DNA of 14,065 bases from NCBI GenBank assembly GCA_013349695.1, contig DUZD01000042.1:1-14065 (forward strand). Direction: 5' to 3'. How positions within the stretch are numbered: the first letter of the stretch is position 1; each line of letters begins with the position of its first letter. Both the position numbers and the translations under genes were made by a program. The DNA comes from Rhodospirillaceae bacterium (lineage in GTDB: Bacteria; Pseudomonadota; Alphaproteobacteria; Rhodospirillales; 2-02-FULL-58-16). Of the stretch, positions 6,742 through 13,403 are shown in pieces. The notes beneath the pieces were generated by a model. The model was not told where the DNA came from and ran no database searches. It saw only the letters and a program-made list of their open reading frames with translations.

Positions 6742-7163
6742 CAAAAATTTGTTTCATCCGGGAATTCCGGGAAAAGCGTCCATTATACGTTGAGCCTGCT
6801 ATCCCAATCGGCGGCGTTCAAGGTCGTGCCGGCTTTGCCGGTCGCCTCCAAGAGGGCGAACCTTGAGTGCCGCCTGGGATGGCTTTTGGTCTCTGTAGGT
6901 CGGCTCGGAAGAATGGCCGCTTTCGTCTCTCGAAAAAATAATCATTGACTCTCCTTGAATTACTTTCTTGAGAGGCCGGATAAGGCCACTTTCCCGAGCC
7001 GGCCTACCATCCTGAAGCCACTGTCCGAGACGGCTGTCAAGGGCGGCCGTTGGCCGTCGCAAAGCGGCGCGCGGCGCCCCTTACCGCCGTCTCGGACAGT
7101 GGGCGGGCTTAATAAAGGACGGACGAATTTTCCCGGAATTCCCGAATGAACCAAAAAATTTTG
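6742..7163. mobile_element. About 420-bp non-coding element with imperfect terminal inverted repeats (MITE-like)
   Basis: The left arm (6751-6781, core CCGGGAATTCCGGGAAAA) and the right arm (7121-7151, core TTTTCCCGGAATTCCCG) are inverted copies matching at roughly 28 of 32 aligned positions. Weaker A/T-rich similarity runs outward to about 6742 and 7163, where CCAAAAAATTTTGG forms its own palindrome. The interior has no recognisable gene but contains a second, perfect inverted repeat (7018-7102). No target-site duplication could be defined. It looks like a non-autonomous transposable or palindromic element; the source transposase is unknown. Confidence 0.6.
7018..7102. repeat. Perfect 16-bp inverted repeat inside the MITE-like element
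   Basis: CCACTGTCCGAGACGG (7018-7033) is exactly inverted at 7087-7102 with a 53-nt GC-rich centre (7034-7086). It may be a second nested element or the ends of an insertion remnant. Confidence 0.8.
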
Positions 7164-7331
7164 GAATAAAAATTCAAAATCCAAACTCCATTAGGCATAG
7201 CTGGCTGTAACGATAGTTGCAAAAATTTTCAAGGCGCCGCCTTATCACGGCGCACACCCATAGCGGAGATGCAATGGATTATAGGTTCCAGCAATGGAAT
7301 TCGAACTGGAATACGCATATCGATCGTGTTC

Positions 7332-7916
7332 CTACAAATGCTCCCGAACCTTGGTGGCCAAGGTGTTCGGCGTGATTCCGTGTGGGAAGTACGTGACGAT
7401 TTTCCCATCGGGACCCATCAGGTAGAAGATGGCCTGATGGTCTATGAGGTAATCGTCATCGTCGTTCGCTTTTGCAAAGTACAAACGGTAAACCTTCGCC
7501 GCCGCCGCAACCTGTTCGGGACTGCCGGTCAACCCGATCATTCTCGGATGGAAGTTCTCCATGAACGATTTCAGCACCTTGGGCGTATCCCGTTCAGGAT
7601 CGACGCTGATGAAGACAGGCTGAACCTTGTCGGCTTTCGCACCCAGTAGGTCCATGGCATCCGTGATGGTTTGCAAGGCCGTCGGGCAAACGTCGGGACA
7701 AAACGTATAGCCGAAGAAAACCAGCATGTAGCGTCCCCGGAAATTGGCGTCGGTAACGGTCTTGCCGTTATGATCGATGAGGGTGAACGCCCCGCCGATG
7801 GAAATATGGGATGAGACGCCAGGCGTTTCCTCGGCGGACTGAACAGGGTTCCAAGTCCAAGCGCCGACAACGATGAGAACGATTCCCAGGCAAAGGATAG
7901 TGAATAGACGCTGCAT
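7332..7916 (-). CDS. sco: Sco/SenC-family copper chaperone (copy 2)
   Basis: The protein has 194 residues with an N-terminal hydrophobic segment (about 4-20) serving as anchor or signal. The Sco domain runs from about residue 40, with Cys73 and Cys77 in TFCPDVCP and His160 in LIDHQAIFYLMGPDG, so the copper site is complete. The start is ATG 7916 with AAGGGA about 6 nt upstream. It is clearly related to copy 1 (shared AFTLIDHNGKTVTDANFRGRYML-type core and PERD motif) but has a shorter N-terminus and lacks the Gly-rich repeats. It lies 126 bp downstream of the P19-family gene on the same strand, so it probably belongs to the metal-uptake block. Likely role: copper delivery to an oxidase CuA site or another periplasmic cuproprotein. 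Confidence 0.93.
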   Translation of the reverse strand: MQRLFTILCLGIVLIVVGAWTWNPVQSAEETPGVSSHISIGGAFTLIDHNGKTVTDANFRGRYMLVFFGYTFCPDVCPTALQTITDAMDLLGAKADKVQPVFISVDPERDTPKVLKSFMENFHPRMIGLTGSPEQVAAAAKVYRLYFAKANDDDDYLIDHQAIFYLMGPDGKIVTYFPHGITPNTLATKVREHL

Positions 7917-8042
7917 GACGTATCCCTTTTTAAATTCAGCAGCGGTTACCGGTATTTTTCTTCCGCTTTCCTACACCAAGCAGACATTTGTGGTTCAGTG
8001 GAGGCGCGGCACACGGTTTCGGTCTGAGCGCCCAGGCTCGCA

Positions 8043-8642
8043 TCAATAGCCGCCCTTCTTGCCCGTGCCGATGAACTTGAAGCCGCCCCGGTACTCGAAG
8101 GGTTGCCACCAGGCGGTGGCGCCGGTCTCGGTATCTGTGTGGCGCATGAAAACCTGGGGCGAGGGCGGCGCGATGGTCAGGGCCAACTCGTAGGCGCCCG
8201 GCCCGTCGAGGTCGACGTTGCCGCCGTAGTGCGGACCGTCGGAAGCCATCATCGGGCGCAGCATGCCCGACGCTGTCCAACGGCTACCCTTCTTTGTCAG
8301 CCTGTATCCGACGTCGAGGTAGGGGACCCAGTCCCCTTTCCGGAACCCATAAGGGTTGCCGGCAAGGGCGTGGATGCGTCCCTCCAGGTGAATGCCCCCG
8401 GGCTCGTGGCTTGTCATGTTGGCGTGACCGGCTTTGTCCTGGTGGCCGCCGCCTTGCTCCATGCTTGCCATTGGAGCCTCCGTCTCAACGGCCTGTAGAT
8501 ACATTGCCCAGACCTTAAGACCCTCATGTTCCATGGGCTCGCCCGCCGGCAAGTTCCCGGCGTGAGCCGCCGCCATATCCAGGCTTATGATCCAAGCCGC
8601 GGCAATGATCGGGCCGAGTCTTCGTGTCCACTTGGTTCTCAT
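8043..8642 (-). CDS. P19/Tp34-family periplasmic high-affinity iron (or copper) transport protein
   Basis: The protein has 199 residues from ATG 8642. An ATG three codons earlier (8651) is only 2 nt from AGGAGG (8654-8659), whereas 8642 is 11 nt away; either could serve. A Sec signal peptide ends near AAAHA. The mature part has the P19 pattern: VWAMYLQAVETE, GIHLEGRIHALAGNPYGF, WVPYLDVGYRLTKKGS, MMASDGPHYGGNV and FMRHTDTETG..WW.PFEY. In this family, conserved His/Met residues bind copper next to an iron site; the IHLEGRIH and DGPHYG histidines fit that. A Met/His-rich loop (MEHEG...MASMEQGGGHQDKAGHANM) may add metal ligands. It starts a few bases after the FtrD-like gene stop, with the ribosome site overlapping that stop, so the two are translationally coupled. 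Confidence 0.9.
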   Translation of the reverse strand: MRTKWTRRLGPIIAAAWIISLDMAAAHAGNLPAGEPMEHEGLKVWAMYLQAVETEAPMASMEQGGGHQDKAGHANMTSHEPGGIHLEGRIHALAGNPYGFRKGDWVPYLDVGYRLTKKGSRWTASGMLRPMMASDGPHYGGNVDLDGPGAYELALTIAPPSPQVFMRHTDTETGATAWWQPFEYRGGFKFIGTGKKGGY

Positions 8643-8657
8643 GGTTAGCATAACCTC

Positions 8658-10103
8658 CTAAGTTGAAAAAACGGCCGGATACCACGCGGCGGCGACGGTG
8701 AGGCTGCCGAGCGCGCCGGGCAGCAAGGGAAGCCAGCGCGCCGATGCCGGCACCCCTTGGCGCGCCAGCAAGCGCCAGCCAAGCCACAGGCTCCACGAGA
8801 CGGCGCCGAGAACCAGTATTCCCTTGAAAAAGTTGATCACCCCGGCGCCGAGGCCGAGAGACCCAAGGGCCTCGAACAGATCGCCGCCGAGGCCAAGCAA
8901 CAGAGAAACCATGGCGACGGGGAGGAACTGATAGCCGAGCTCGACGAAACCACGGCCAAACGGCGCGTCGCCGCCGGCGCGGCGCGCAAGCCAGGCCGCG
9001 GCGGCGGTGGCGGCGGCGAGGGCCGCCGTGATGATCGCCATCCAGGACATCATGTAACCGCTGACGAGGAAAAAGTCGAACCAGCGCAGAACCTCGCGCT
9101 CATGCGGATAGACCGCCATCAACCATATGGGCCCGGGCTCGCCGAGCCAATACCATTGCTGGTCGATGGCCCAGTTGCCGAGGGTCGCCCTCAGGGTCTG
9201 ATAGGAGTCCAGGACCAGCCACAGGAAGCCGCCGAGGGCCGCGCCGGTGCCCGTGAACAGGAACAGGACTTCCGAGAGGTTGCCGTTGTGTTCACGGATG
9301 GCGGCGACCTCCTCGCCCGGCGGACGCAGGCGCAGGTACAGCCCGGCCTTCGACTGGGGGCTGACGCAGCGGAAGCATTCGATGCAATGGCGGGACTCGG
9401 TCTTGCGATTGAGATCGATCATGGTCGGGCACACGGTCTTCTCGGTCCATGCGTCGCCGCCGGCCCTTGGGCGCTTGGCGCGAAAATCCACCGCCCCGAT
9501 GCGCGAGAAAACCCCGAGCAGGAGCCCGATCGGGCACATGTGCCGGCACCACGCCCGCTTGTTGCGCCCGAAGAAGAAGCCCAAGGCGACAGCGGCGATC
9601 AGTATGCTTCCGAACACGATGGCGATGGCTTCCGCGTGGTCCCGCGCGCCCGCCGTCTGCGCCCACACGGTGACAACGAGGAAACTGACGATGGGCGTGC
9701 CCGGCCACCGCACCCATGCGGGGATGGCCAGCCGCGGCCCCAACCTGTTGGCCCATTCCGAGGCCGCGCCCATGGGGCATAGGAGACCGCACCAACCGCG
9801 CCCGATGAAGATCACGGATAGAAAGACGAGGGGGAACCACAGGCTCCAGATGGCGGCATTGGCGAAGGCGGCGAAATCGCCGAATGCGTCCGCGTTATCG
9901 GACGTTGCCTTCAGCAGCGCGGGCCCGAACAGCAGGGTTACGAAAACAACGAACATGCCGGCGTGCACGAGCCACATGGCGCGCCGGTAGCGGACGAAGA
10001 ACGCCTCGATGCGCGCGGCCACGCGCGGCAGGGAACCGCCGCGAAGAAAGGGCTGGGCGAGATCGTTTGCTCGCGGGCGTGACGCCGCGGACGTATCGCT
10101 CAT
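8658..10103 (-). CDS. Polytopic 4Fe-4S membrane protein, FtrD/NapH/NosR-like
   Basis: The protein has 481 residues from ATG 10103 (MSDTSAASRP); in-frame TTG 10160 or ATG 10145 would add 14-19 residues without a better ribosome site. Several transmembrane helices are visible (about 43-64, 84-101, 137-150, 158-178, 280-298, 343-371, 393-410 and 425-445). Two NapH-type CxxxCP motifs occur, Cys105/Cys109 (WCGLLCP) and Cys186/Cys190 (WCRHMCP), then Cys225 and Cys240-X2-Cys243-X2-Cys246, enough for one ferredoxin-like cluster. Such proteins pass electrons across or along the membrane. With an adjacent P19 gene the best match is FtrD of the FtrABCD iron-uptake system. The FtrB cupredoxin and FtrC permease are absent here; upstream lies a transposase fragment. 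A NosR/NapH-type role in denitrification is an alternative. Confidence 0.88.
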   Translation of the reverse strand: MSDTSAASRPRANDLAQPFLRGGSLPRVAARIEAFFVRYRRAMWLVHAGMFVVFVTLLFGPALLKATSDNADAFGDFAAFANAAIWSLWFPLVFLSVIFIGRGWCGLLCPMGAASEWANRLGPRLAIPAWVRWPGTPIVSFLVVTVWAQTAGARDHAEAIAIVFGSILIAAVALGFFFGRNKRAWCRHMCPIGLLLGVFSRIGAVDFRAKRPRAGGDAWTEKTVCPTMIDLNRKTESRHCIECFRCVSPQSKAGLYLRLRPPGEEVAAIREHNGNLSEVLFLFTGTGAALGGFLWLVLDSYQTLRATLGNWAIDQQWYWLGEPGPIWLMAVYPHEREVLRWFDFFLVSGYMMSWMAIITAALAAATAAAAWLARRAGGDAPFGRGFVELGYQFLPVAMVSLLLGLGGDLFEALGSLGLGAGVINFFKGILVLGAVSWSLWLGWRLLARQGVPASARWLPLLPGALGSLTVAAAWYPAVFST

Positions 10104-10251
10104 ACTGGTGCTCGCCACGTTAATTCCATGAAGGCTTGCGAGCATGTCGAGTAGCAGCAACGCCGCTTTGATTCAAGCCAATATGAAGCTTTCTGTCAGT
10201 AACACGTGATCAGTCCGGTTTTATGGGACCCTCCTGGTGGAAGGGGGCGGG

Positions 10252-10365
10252 ATGAGGCGGACGGAGCAGTTACAAGGACTACGATTGACGAAGTTCGAGG
10301 AGATTTACGAACGGGTGGCCAAACGGGAGTTGAGCCAGTCGGAAGCGGCTAGATCACGAATATAA
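10252..10365 (+). pseudogene. N-terminal fragment of an ISNCY-like transposase
   Basis: ATG 10252, preceded by AAGGGGGCGGG, opens MRRTEQLQGLRLTKFEEIYE then RVAKRELSQSEAA. This matches the start of the helix-turn-helix transposases of the ISNCY (IS1202-like) group, which normally continue with LGMSERTFRRW. Here the match ends at SEAA and a stop comes four codons later. The remaining 400-odd residues are absent. The left end of the element probably lies near 10190-10240, but no inverted-repeat partner is visible. It is a dead insertion-sequence end, and may explain why ftrB and ftrC are missing upstream of the FtrD-like gene. Confidence 0.7.
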
Positions 10366-10557
10366 GGCCGAAACCGGCCTCGACAGGACCCCGTCGGCCG
10401 ATGCATCCAAAAAGAGAATTTCCAGCCCTTCTCGGGCTTGACCAGAACGACATGTATAAGTATAGTTATAGGATATCAATATCTACTGTTACTTGTAAGA
10501 TAATAGATGGTTGATTTCCCTAGGAATATCCCAGGATTGGTTGCCATGGATGCTTTT
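10366..10557. other. Gene-free stretch with an AT-rich segment
   Basis: A short inverted repeat AGGCCG-aaac-CGGCCT (10365-10380) follows the transposase stop. An AT-rich segment around 10450-10520 could hold a promoter for the downstream plus-strand genes, but no clear -35/-10 pair is seen. Confidence 0.4.
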
Positions 10558-10587
10558 CCGCCTTGCCCGCGGGCGGCTCTTTTTTTT
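10558..10587 (+). terminator. Rho-independent terminator-like hairpin
   Basis: CCGCC (10558-10562) pairs with GGCGG (10572-10576), followed within 3 nt by eight T residues (10580-10587). No complete plus-strand gene lies just upstream, so it may end a short transcript or be a leftover of the lost transposase gene. Confidence 0.5.
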
Positions 10588-10608
10588 GGCGATTGGACGG
10601 CGACCTGA

Positions 10609-10821
10609 ATGGCCGGGCCGATAGGTTTCGGCGGTCCAAAACCGCCCAAAAAGGAAACCAGAGTCAAACCGCCGGCCGAGCATCTTGGCGATGATACTTG
10701 GGACAAGGCTAGGAATCACTTTGTGAATCTGCGGACTTTCTTCGCCACAGAGAAGGCGGCCTTCTCGTACGAAGGGAAGTCCAGACCTCAAAAAACCAAC
10801 TTCCCTGGAAGGTCGCAATGA
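10609..10821 (+). CDS. Doubtful 70-residue hypothetical protein overlapping the glgC start
   Basis: The frame from ATG 10609 runs to a TGA that overlaps the glgC ATG (ATGA), an arrangement often seen in translationally coupled genes. The product is basic and hydrophilic, with no recognised domain. The ribosome site is weak, and the frame is crossed by two palindromes (about 10627-10646 and 10733-10782), which suggests non-coding DNA. Confidence 0.2.
   Translation: MAGPIGFGGPKPPKKETRVKPPAEHLGDDTWDKARNHFVNLRTFFATEKAAFSYEGKSRPQKTNFPGRSQ
10733..10782. repeat. Nested palindrome in the glgC leader
   Basis: GGACTTTCTTCG (10733-10744) pairs, with one gap and one mismatch, with CGAAGGGAAGTCC (10770-10782). 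Inside it, GAGAAGGC and GCCTTCTC (10750-10766) pair perfectly around one base. The hairpin ends 35 nt before the glgC ATG. It could regulate translation or be another REP-type element. Confidence 0.6.
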
Positions 10822-11711
10822 ACCATTTTCGCGGCTCGCGTGGCTGCCAAGAACAGGTTCTCAAGAAAACCTTGGCGCTGGTTCTGGCGGGCGGGCGCGG
10901 CAGCCGCCTTGGCCGCTTGACCGCCCGCCAGGCCAAACCGGCGGTCCCTTTCAGCGGCGAGTACAAAATCATCGACTTCACCTTGTCCAATTGCATCAAT
11001 TCCGGCATCCGCCACGTCGGCGTGCTCACCCAATACAACGCCCACACGCTGATCCAACACGTGCAGCGCGGCTGGGGCTTCCTGCGCTCCGAACTGGGCG
11101 AGTTCGTGGAGGTATGGCCGGCACAGCAACGCAACGGCGAGGGTTCCTGGTACCAGGGCACCGCCGACGCCGTTTACCAGAACATCGACATCATGGGCGC
11201 GCACGGCGCCGAATACGTCATCGTGCTGGCCGGCGACCACGTCTATAAGATGAACTATGCCATGATGCTGGCCCACCATATCGAGCGCGGCGCCGATGTC
11301 ACCGTGGCCTGTGTCGAGGTGCCATTGAAAACCGCCACCGCCTTCGGCGTGGTGGGCGTCGACGACGGGGACAACATCGTCAACTTTATGGAGAAGCCGG
11401 AAACGCCTCCGTCCATCCCCGGCAAGCCCGGCCGGGCTTTCGCCAGTATGGGGATTTACGTTTTCACCACGCCGTTCCTTCTCGAACAACTGGCGCGCGA
11501 CGCCGAGACCCTAAATTCCTCGCGTGATTTCGGCAGGGACGTAATCCCTTATCTGATGGCTCGCTGCACCGTGGTGGCTCACCGGTTCCGGGACAGCTGG
11601 AGGAATCTAGGGACAGTATATAATTTCTTATACGGAAAACTATATACTGTCCCCAAAATCCCCGTCTTGCGAATGGTAGCAAATGCTATCTCTTCAGCGA
11701 AGAAGATATGA
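10818..11711 (+). pseudogene. glgC: Glucose-1-phosphate adenylyltransferase GlgC, C-terminally truncated
   Basis: GlgC makes ADP-glucose for glycogen synthesis. ATG 10818 follows GGAAGG at 5 nt. The frame keeps the nucleotidyltransferase core: LALVLAGGRGSRLGRLTARQ, AKPAVPF, KIIDFTLSNCINSG, WYQGTADAVYQN, VIVLAGDHVYKMNY and the glucose-1-phosphate site FMEKP. True similarity ends near RFRDS.W (about codon 262), where a REP-like palindrome (11610-11653) begins. The last 35 or so codons are unrelated. Intact enzymes have about 420-430 residues, so the end of the catalytic domain and the whole left-handed beta-helix domain, needed for assembly and allostery, are missing. The protein is probably inactive. 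The decay may be young, since the remaining frame is clean. No other glycogen gene is in the window. Confidence 0.85.
11610..11653. repeat. REP-like palindrome GGGACAGTATATA that truncates glgC
   Basis: GGGACAGTATATA (11610-11622) is perfectly inverted as TATATACTGTCCC (11641-11653) around an 18-nt loop. Its ends resemble the GGGGACAGTATA repeats associated with REP-type (Y1) transposases in many proteobacteria. It sits exactly where GlgC similarity stops. Confidence 0.75.
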
Positions 11712-11727
11712 ATGCGTTTTCAATAAA

Positions 11728-12324
11728 TCACTTAGGGGCAACGGCCGTTTCCCGTCCGTAAAGCATCAATCGCCGGTTCTGGCCGGAGAAGGACCGTCCC
11801 CTTACGCGGCGGTCGAAACCGGAGATATTGGAATGCGTCCGCTGTTCGGAGCCCCCGTAGTCCATACTCCGCCGGCGCCGGTCCGGGCCGACGAAGTCGC
11901 GGCTCCTGATGAAAACGCGGTGGCTTTCGATGACCGAACAGATTCTTTCATAAAGGCTCTCGACCGAAACCGGTTTGGCAAGGAACTCGGTAATGCCGGC
12001 GTCGCGGGCGGTGATCACTTCTTGAAGCTCGGTGCACGCCGTCACCATGATAACCGCCACGTAGGGGTCGGGGCTGTCCGGGTCCTTCCGGATTTTAAAA
12101 AGAAGCTTGATTCCGTCGAAAGCTGGGCCCCAATCGGTAAAGATAAGGTCGGCGGGCTTATCGCGAAGCATTTCGAACCCCTTGTCGGGAGTCGGCGCAT
12201 CACGGATGTCCTTGACCCCGAGCTGGCGCAGCACGCCCACGAACATGTTACGCATCGCCGGGAGCTTCTCGACAATCAGGACGTTCAGGTTTTTCAGGTT
12301 GTAGTTTTTAACGGGCTTCTTCAT
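11728..12324 (-). CDS. CheY-like receiver-domain protein with a GPDRRR-type tail
   Basis: The protein has 198 residues from ATG 12324. Residues 13-136 form a receiver domain. Asp64 in LIFTDWGPAFDG is the phospho-acceptor, Thr95 (VTA) the switch residue and Lys117 (LAKPVS) the conserved lysine. The acidic pocket at the end of strand 1 is altered: LIVEKLPAMR has Glu19-Lys20 where Asp-Asp or Glu-Asp is usual, which may weaken magnesium binding. The tail (about 137-198) has no output domain but repeated RDF.GPDRRRR and FDRRVRGRSF.GQNRR motifs, basic and probably disordered, common in Rhodospirillales stand-alone receivers. It is convergent with the glgC remnant, with 16 bp between them. No kinase is adjacent, so its pathway is unknown; it probably acts by protein contact. 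Confidence 0.88.
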   Translation of the reverse strand: MKKPVKNYNLKNLNVLIVEKLPAMRNMFVGVLRQLGVKDIRDAPTPDKGFEMLRDKPADLIFTDWGPAFDGIKLLFKIRKDPDSPDPYVAVIMVTACTELQEVITARDAGITEFLAKPVSVESLYERICSVIESHRVFIRSRDFVGPDRRRRSMDYGGSEQRTHSNISGFDRRVRGRSFSGQNRRLMLYGRETAVAPK

Positions 12325-12334
12325 AGGCTTCTAT

Positions 12335-12353
12335 TTAGATGACACAAATCTAA
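12335..12353. promoter_or_regulatory. Palindrome just upstream of the receiver gene (possible operator)
   Basis: TTAGAT-N7-ATCTAA lies 11-29 bp before the minus-strand ATG at 12324. Its position would suit an operator or a leader structure. The binding factor is unknown. Confidence 0.3.
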
Positions 12354-12394
12354 TATAACATGAATGTGAGATATGTAAAGGATATCCCGGAGAA

Positions 12395-12599
12395 GGCTTA
12401 TCCCCTTGCATCCGGTGCCACAATATCACGAGGCTCGCCGGAGTTCATCGCACCTCCTTTATCCTCCGCGTCCCTCCGCGTCCATTGCGTTAAGATTAAA
12501 CGCCAAGGACGCGGAGGGGAGGAAAGCCGCGACGAGCCATAAGAACGCAAAATGTCGATCCGACCGGACTGAAGGGGATAAGCCCTGTCGGGGATAAGC
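12395..12599. repeat. Nested intergenic palindromic element
   Basis: GGCTTATCCCCTT (12395-12407) is inverted at 12572-12584 (AAGGGGATAAGCC), and GGGGATAAGCC recurs at 12587-12597. Between them, CCCTCCGCGTCCATTGCGTT (12472-12491) pairs with 12499-12518 at 18 of 20 positions. The inner hairpin resembles the widespread GACGCGGAGG-type intergenic repeats. No gene is seen here. Confidence 0.7.
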
Positions 12600-12764
12600 C
12601 TCCGGGAGAATTTTTCTTTAGCTTTTCGATGCTTGTTGTTTTACATTTTCTCTTCGGTTGGACTTTTTCGTTGCCCTCGACGGGGCGTCGGAGCCGGCTC
12701 TTATCCGCTGGCTTTCAAAGGCGGTTCGAGGGGGACGCAAAAGGAGCAACCGACAGACCTTAAC
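12600..12764. other. Leader region upstream of the small membrane protein
   Basis: The stretch is T-rich at 12608-12672 and then GC-rich, with no recognised gene. It probably holds the promoter for the gene at 12776, but no clear -35/-10 pair is visible. Confidence 0.4.
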
Positions 12765-12775
12765 GGAGGTAACCG

Positions 12776-13132
12776 ATGGGCGCTCTCACGTTGAAACAGC
12801 TCGCCAAGCTCGCCGCTAAAAAAAGCCCGGCTGAAATCAAAGCCGCGGCAAAGCAGCTGGAAATGATTGCCGAGGTAAAAGCAACTGGAGGGCAGGGCGT
12901 TGCAAAGGTTGCCGCAACGAAAGCCACCGCAACGAAAATAATCGCAACGAAAGCGGCCGGAGCGAAAACCGCCGGGATGGCGGCTGGAAAAGCTGCCGCG
13001 GCAACTAAAGTTTTCGGAATCAGCCTGGGCGGGTTGGGACCGCTGGCCTTGCTGGTGGCGGCGGGAGCCGTGAGCTACTTTCTATATAATTACTACATCA
13101 AATCCGTCGAGACCTCCGAAGCTTCTTCCTGA
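12776..13132 (+). CDS. Ala/Lys/Thr-repeat protein with one C-terminal membrane segment, unknown family
   Basis: The protein has 118 residues from ATG 12776, with GGAGGT (12765-12770) 5 nt upstream, a strong start. Residues 1-35 form a basic amphipathic helix (KQLAKLAAKKSPAEIKAAAK). Residues 36-78 are a low-complexity region built from ATKA/AAGK-type units, reflected in DNA by three GCAACGAAA copies near 12914-12952, somewhat like the tails of bacterial histone H1-like proteins. Residues 84-104 (LGGLGPLALLVAAGAVSYFL) are one transmembrane helix, ending in an acidic/polar tail. The basic region would bind nucleic acid or acidic surfaces while tethered to the inner membrane; this is inference. 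No family is recognised. Codon use and the clean start argue for a real gene. Confidence 0.75.
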   Translation: MGALTLKQLAKLAAKKSPAEIKAAAKQLEMIAEVKATGGQGVAKVAATKATATKIIATKAAGAKTAGMAAGKAAAATKVFGISLGGLGPLALLVAAGAVSYFLYNYYIKSVETSEASS

Positions 13133-13403
13133 CTTTGCCGATTTGCCGTTATCGCCACAACTTTGTCTGGCGGTCGAGGCTATCCAGTGCCCGTCAAATG
13201 GCGGTGAACGCCGTAACCGCGGCGACCGGCCTGGTGGCGGAAGCGGCGCTTCCCACCCTTCAACTATCGGACACGACCCTCCCATGCGCCGGCGAAATTC
13301 CGAGACATATCAGGGAACAAGGCCTATAAATCGAAGGGTTTTCTGGCAACCTATGGGATTTAAGGAGCCTTGGAACCCCGTCGCTAAAAAGGGTTGAGAA
13401 TCG
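13133..13403. other. Intergenic region upstream of clpB
   Basis: No convincing gene on either strand. Short open frames lack ribosome sites and recognisable domains. It must include the clpB promoter. Confidence 0.5.
13256..13286 (+). promoter_or_regulatory. Candidate heat-shock (sigma-32-like) promoter for clpB
   Basis: CCCTTCAA (13256-13263), then 14 nt, then CCTCCCATG (13278-13286) resembles the sigma-32 pattern CCCTTGAA-N13-15-CCCCATNT, with mismatches in both boxes. It would leave a leader of about 110 nt before ATG 13404. Confidence 0.3.

Noticed and set aside
6799..7184. Overlapping minus-strand frames inside the 420-bp element as a transposase
   Set aside because: No DDE, HTH or other transposase motif, no ribosome site, and the frames cross the inverted repeats.
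8757..9782. Long open frame (341 codons) on the plus strand opposite the FtrD-like gene
   Set aside because: It is antisense to a gene with clear cysteine motifs and membrane helices, has low-complexity Arg/Gly/Ala/Glu composition typical of GC-rich shadows, and shows no domain.
12776..13132. Possible magnetosome protein (Leu-Gly segment as in MamD/Mms6)
   Set aside because: The LGGLGPLALL stretch is short and lies in an ordinary membrane helix; no true Leu-Gly repeat and no magnetosome genes nearby.
13135..13397. Small plus-strand genes just before clpB
   Set aside because: Two overlapping frames with no ribosome sites and no recognisable sequence; intergenic by composition and position.
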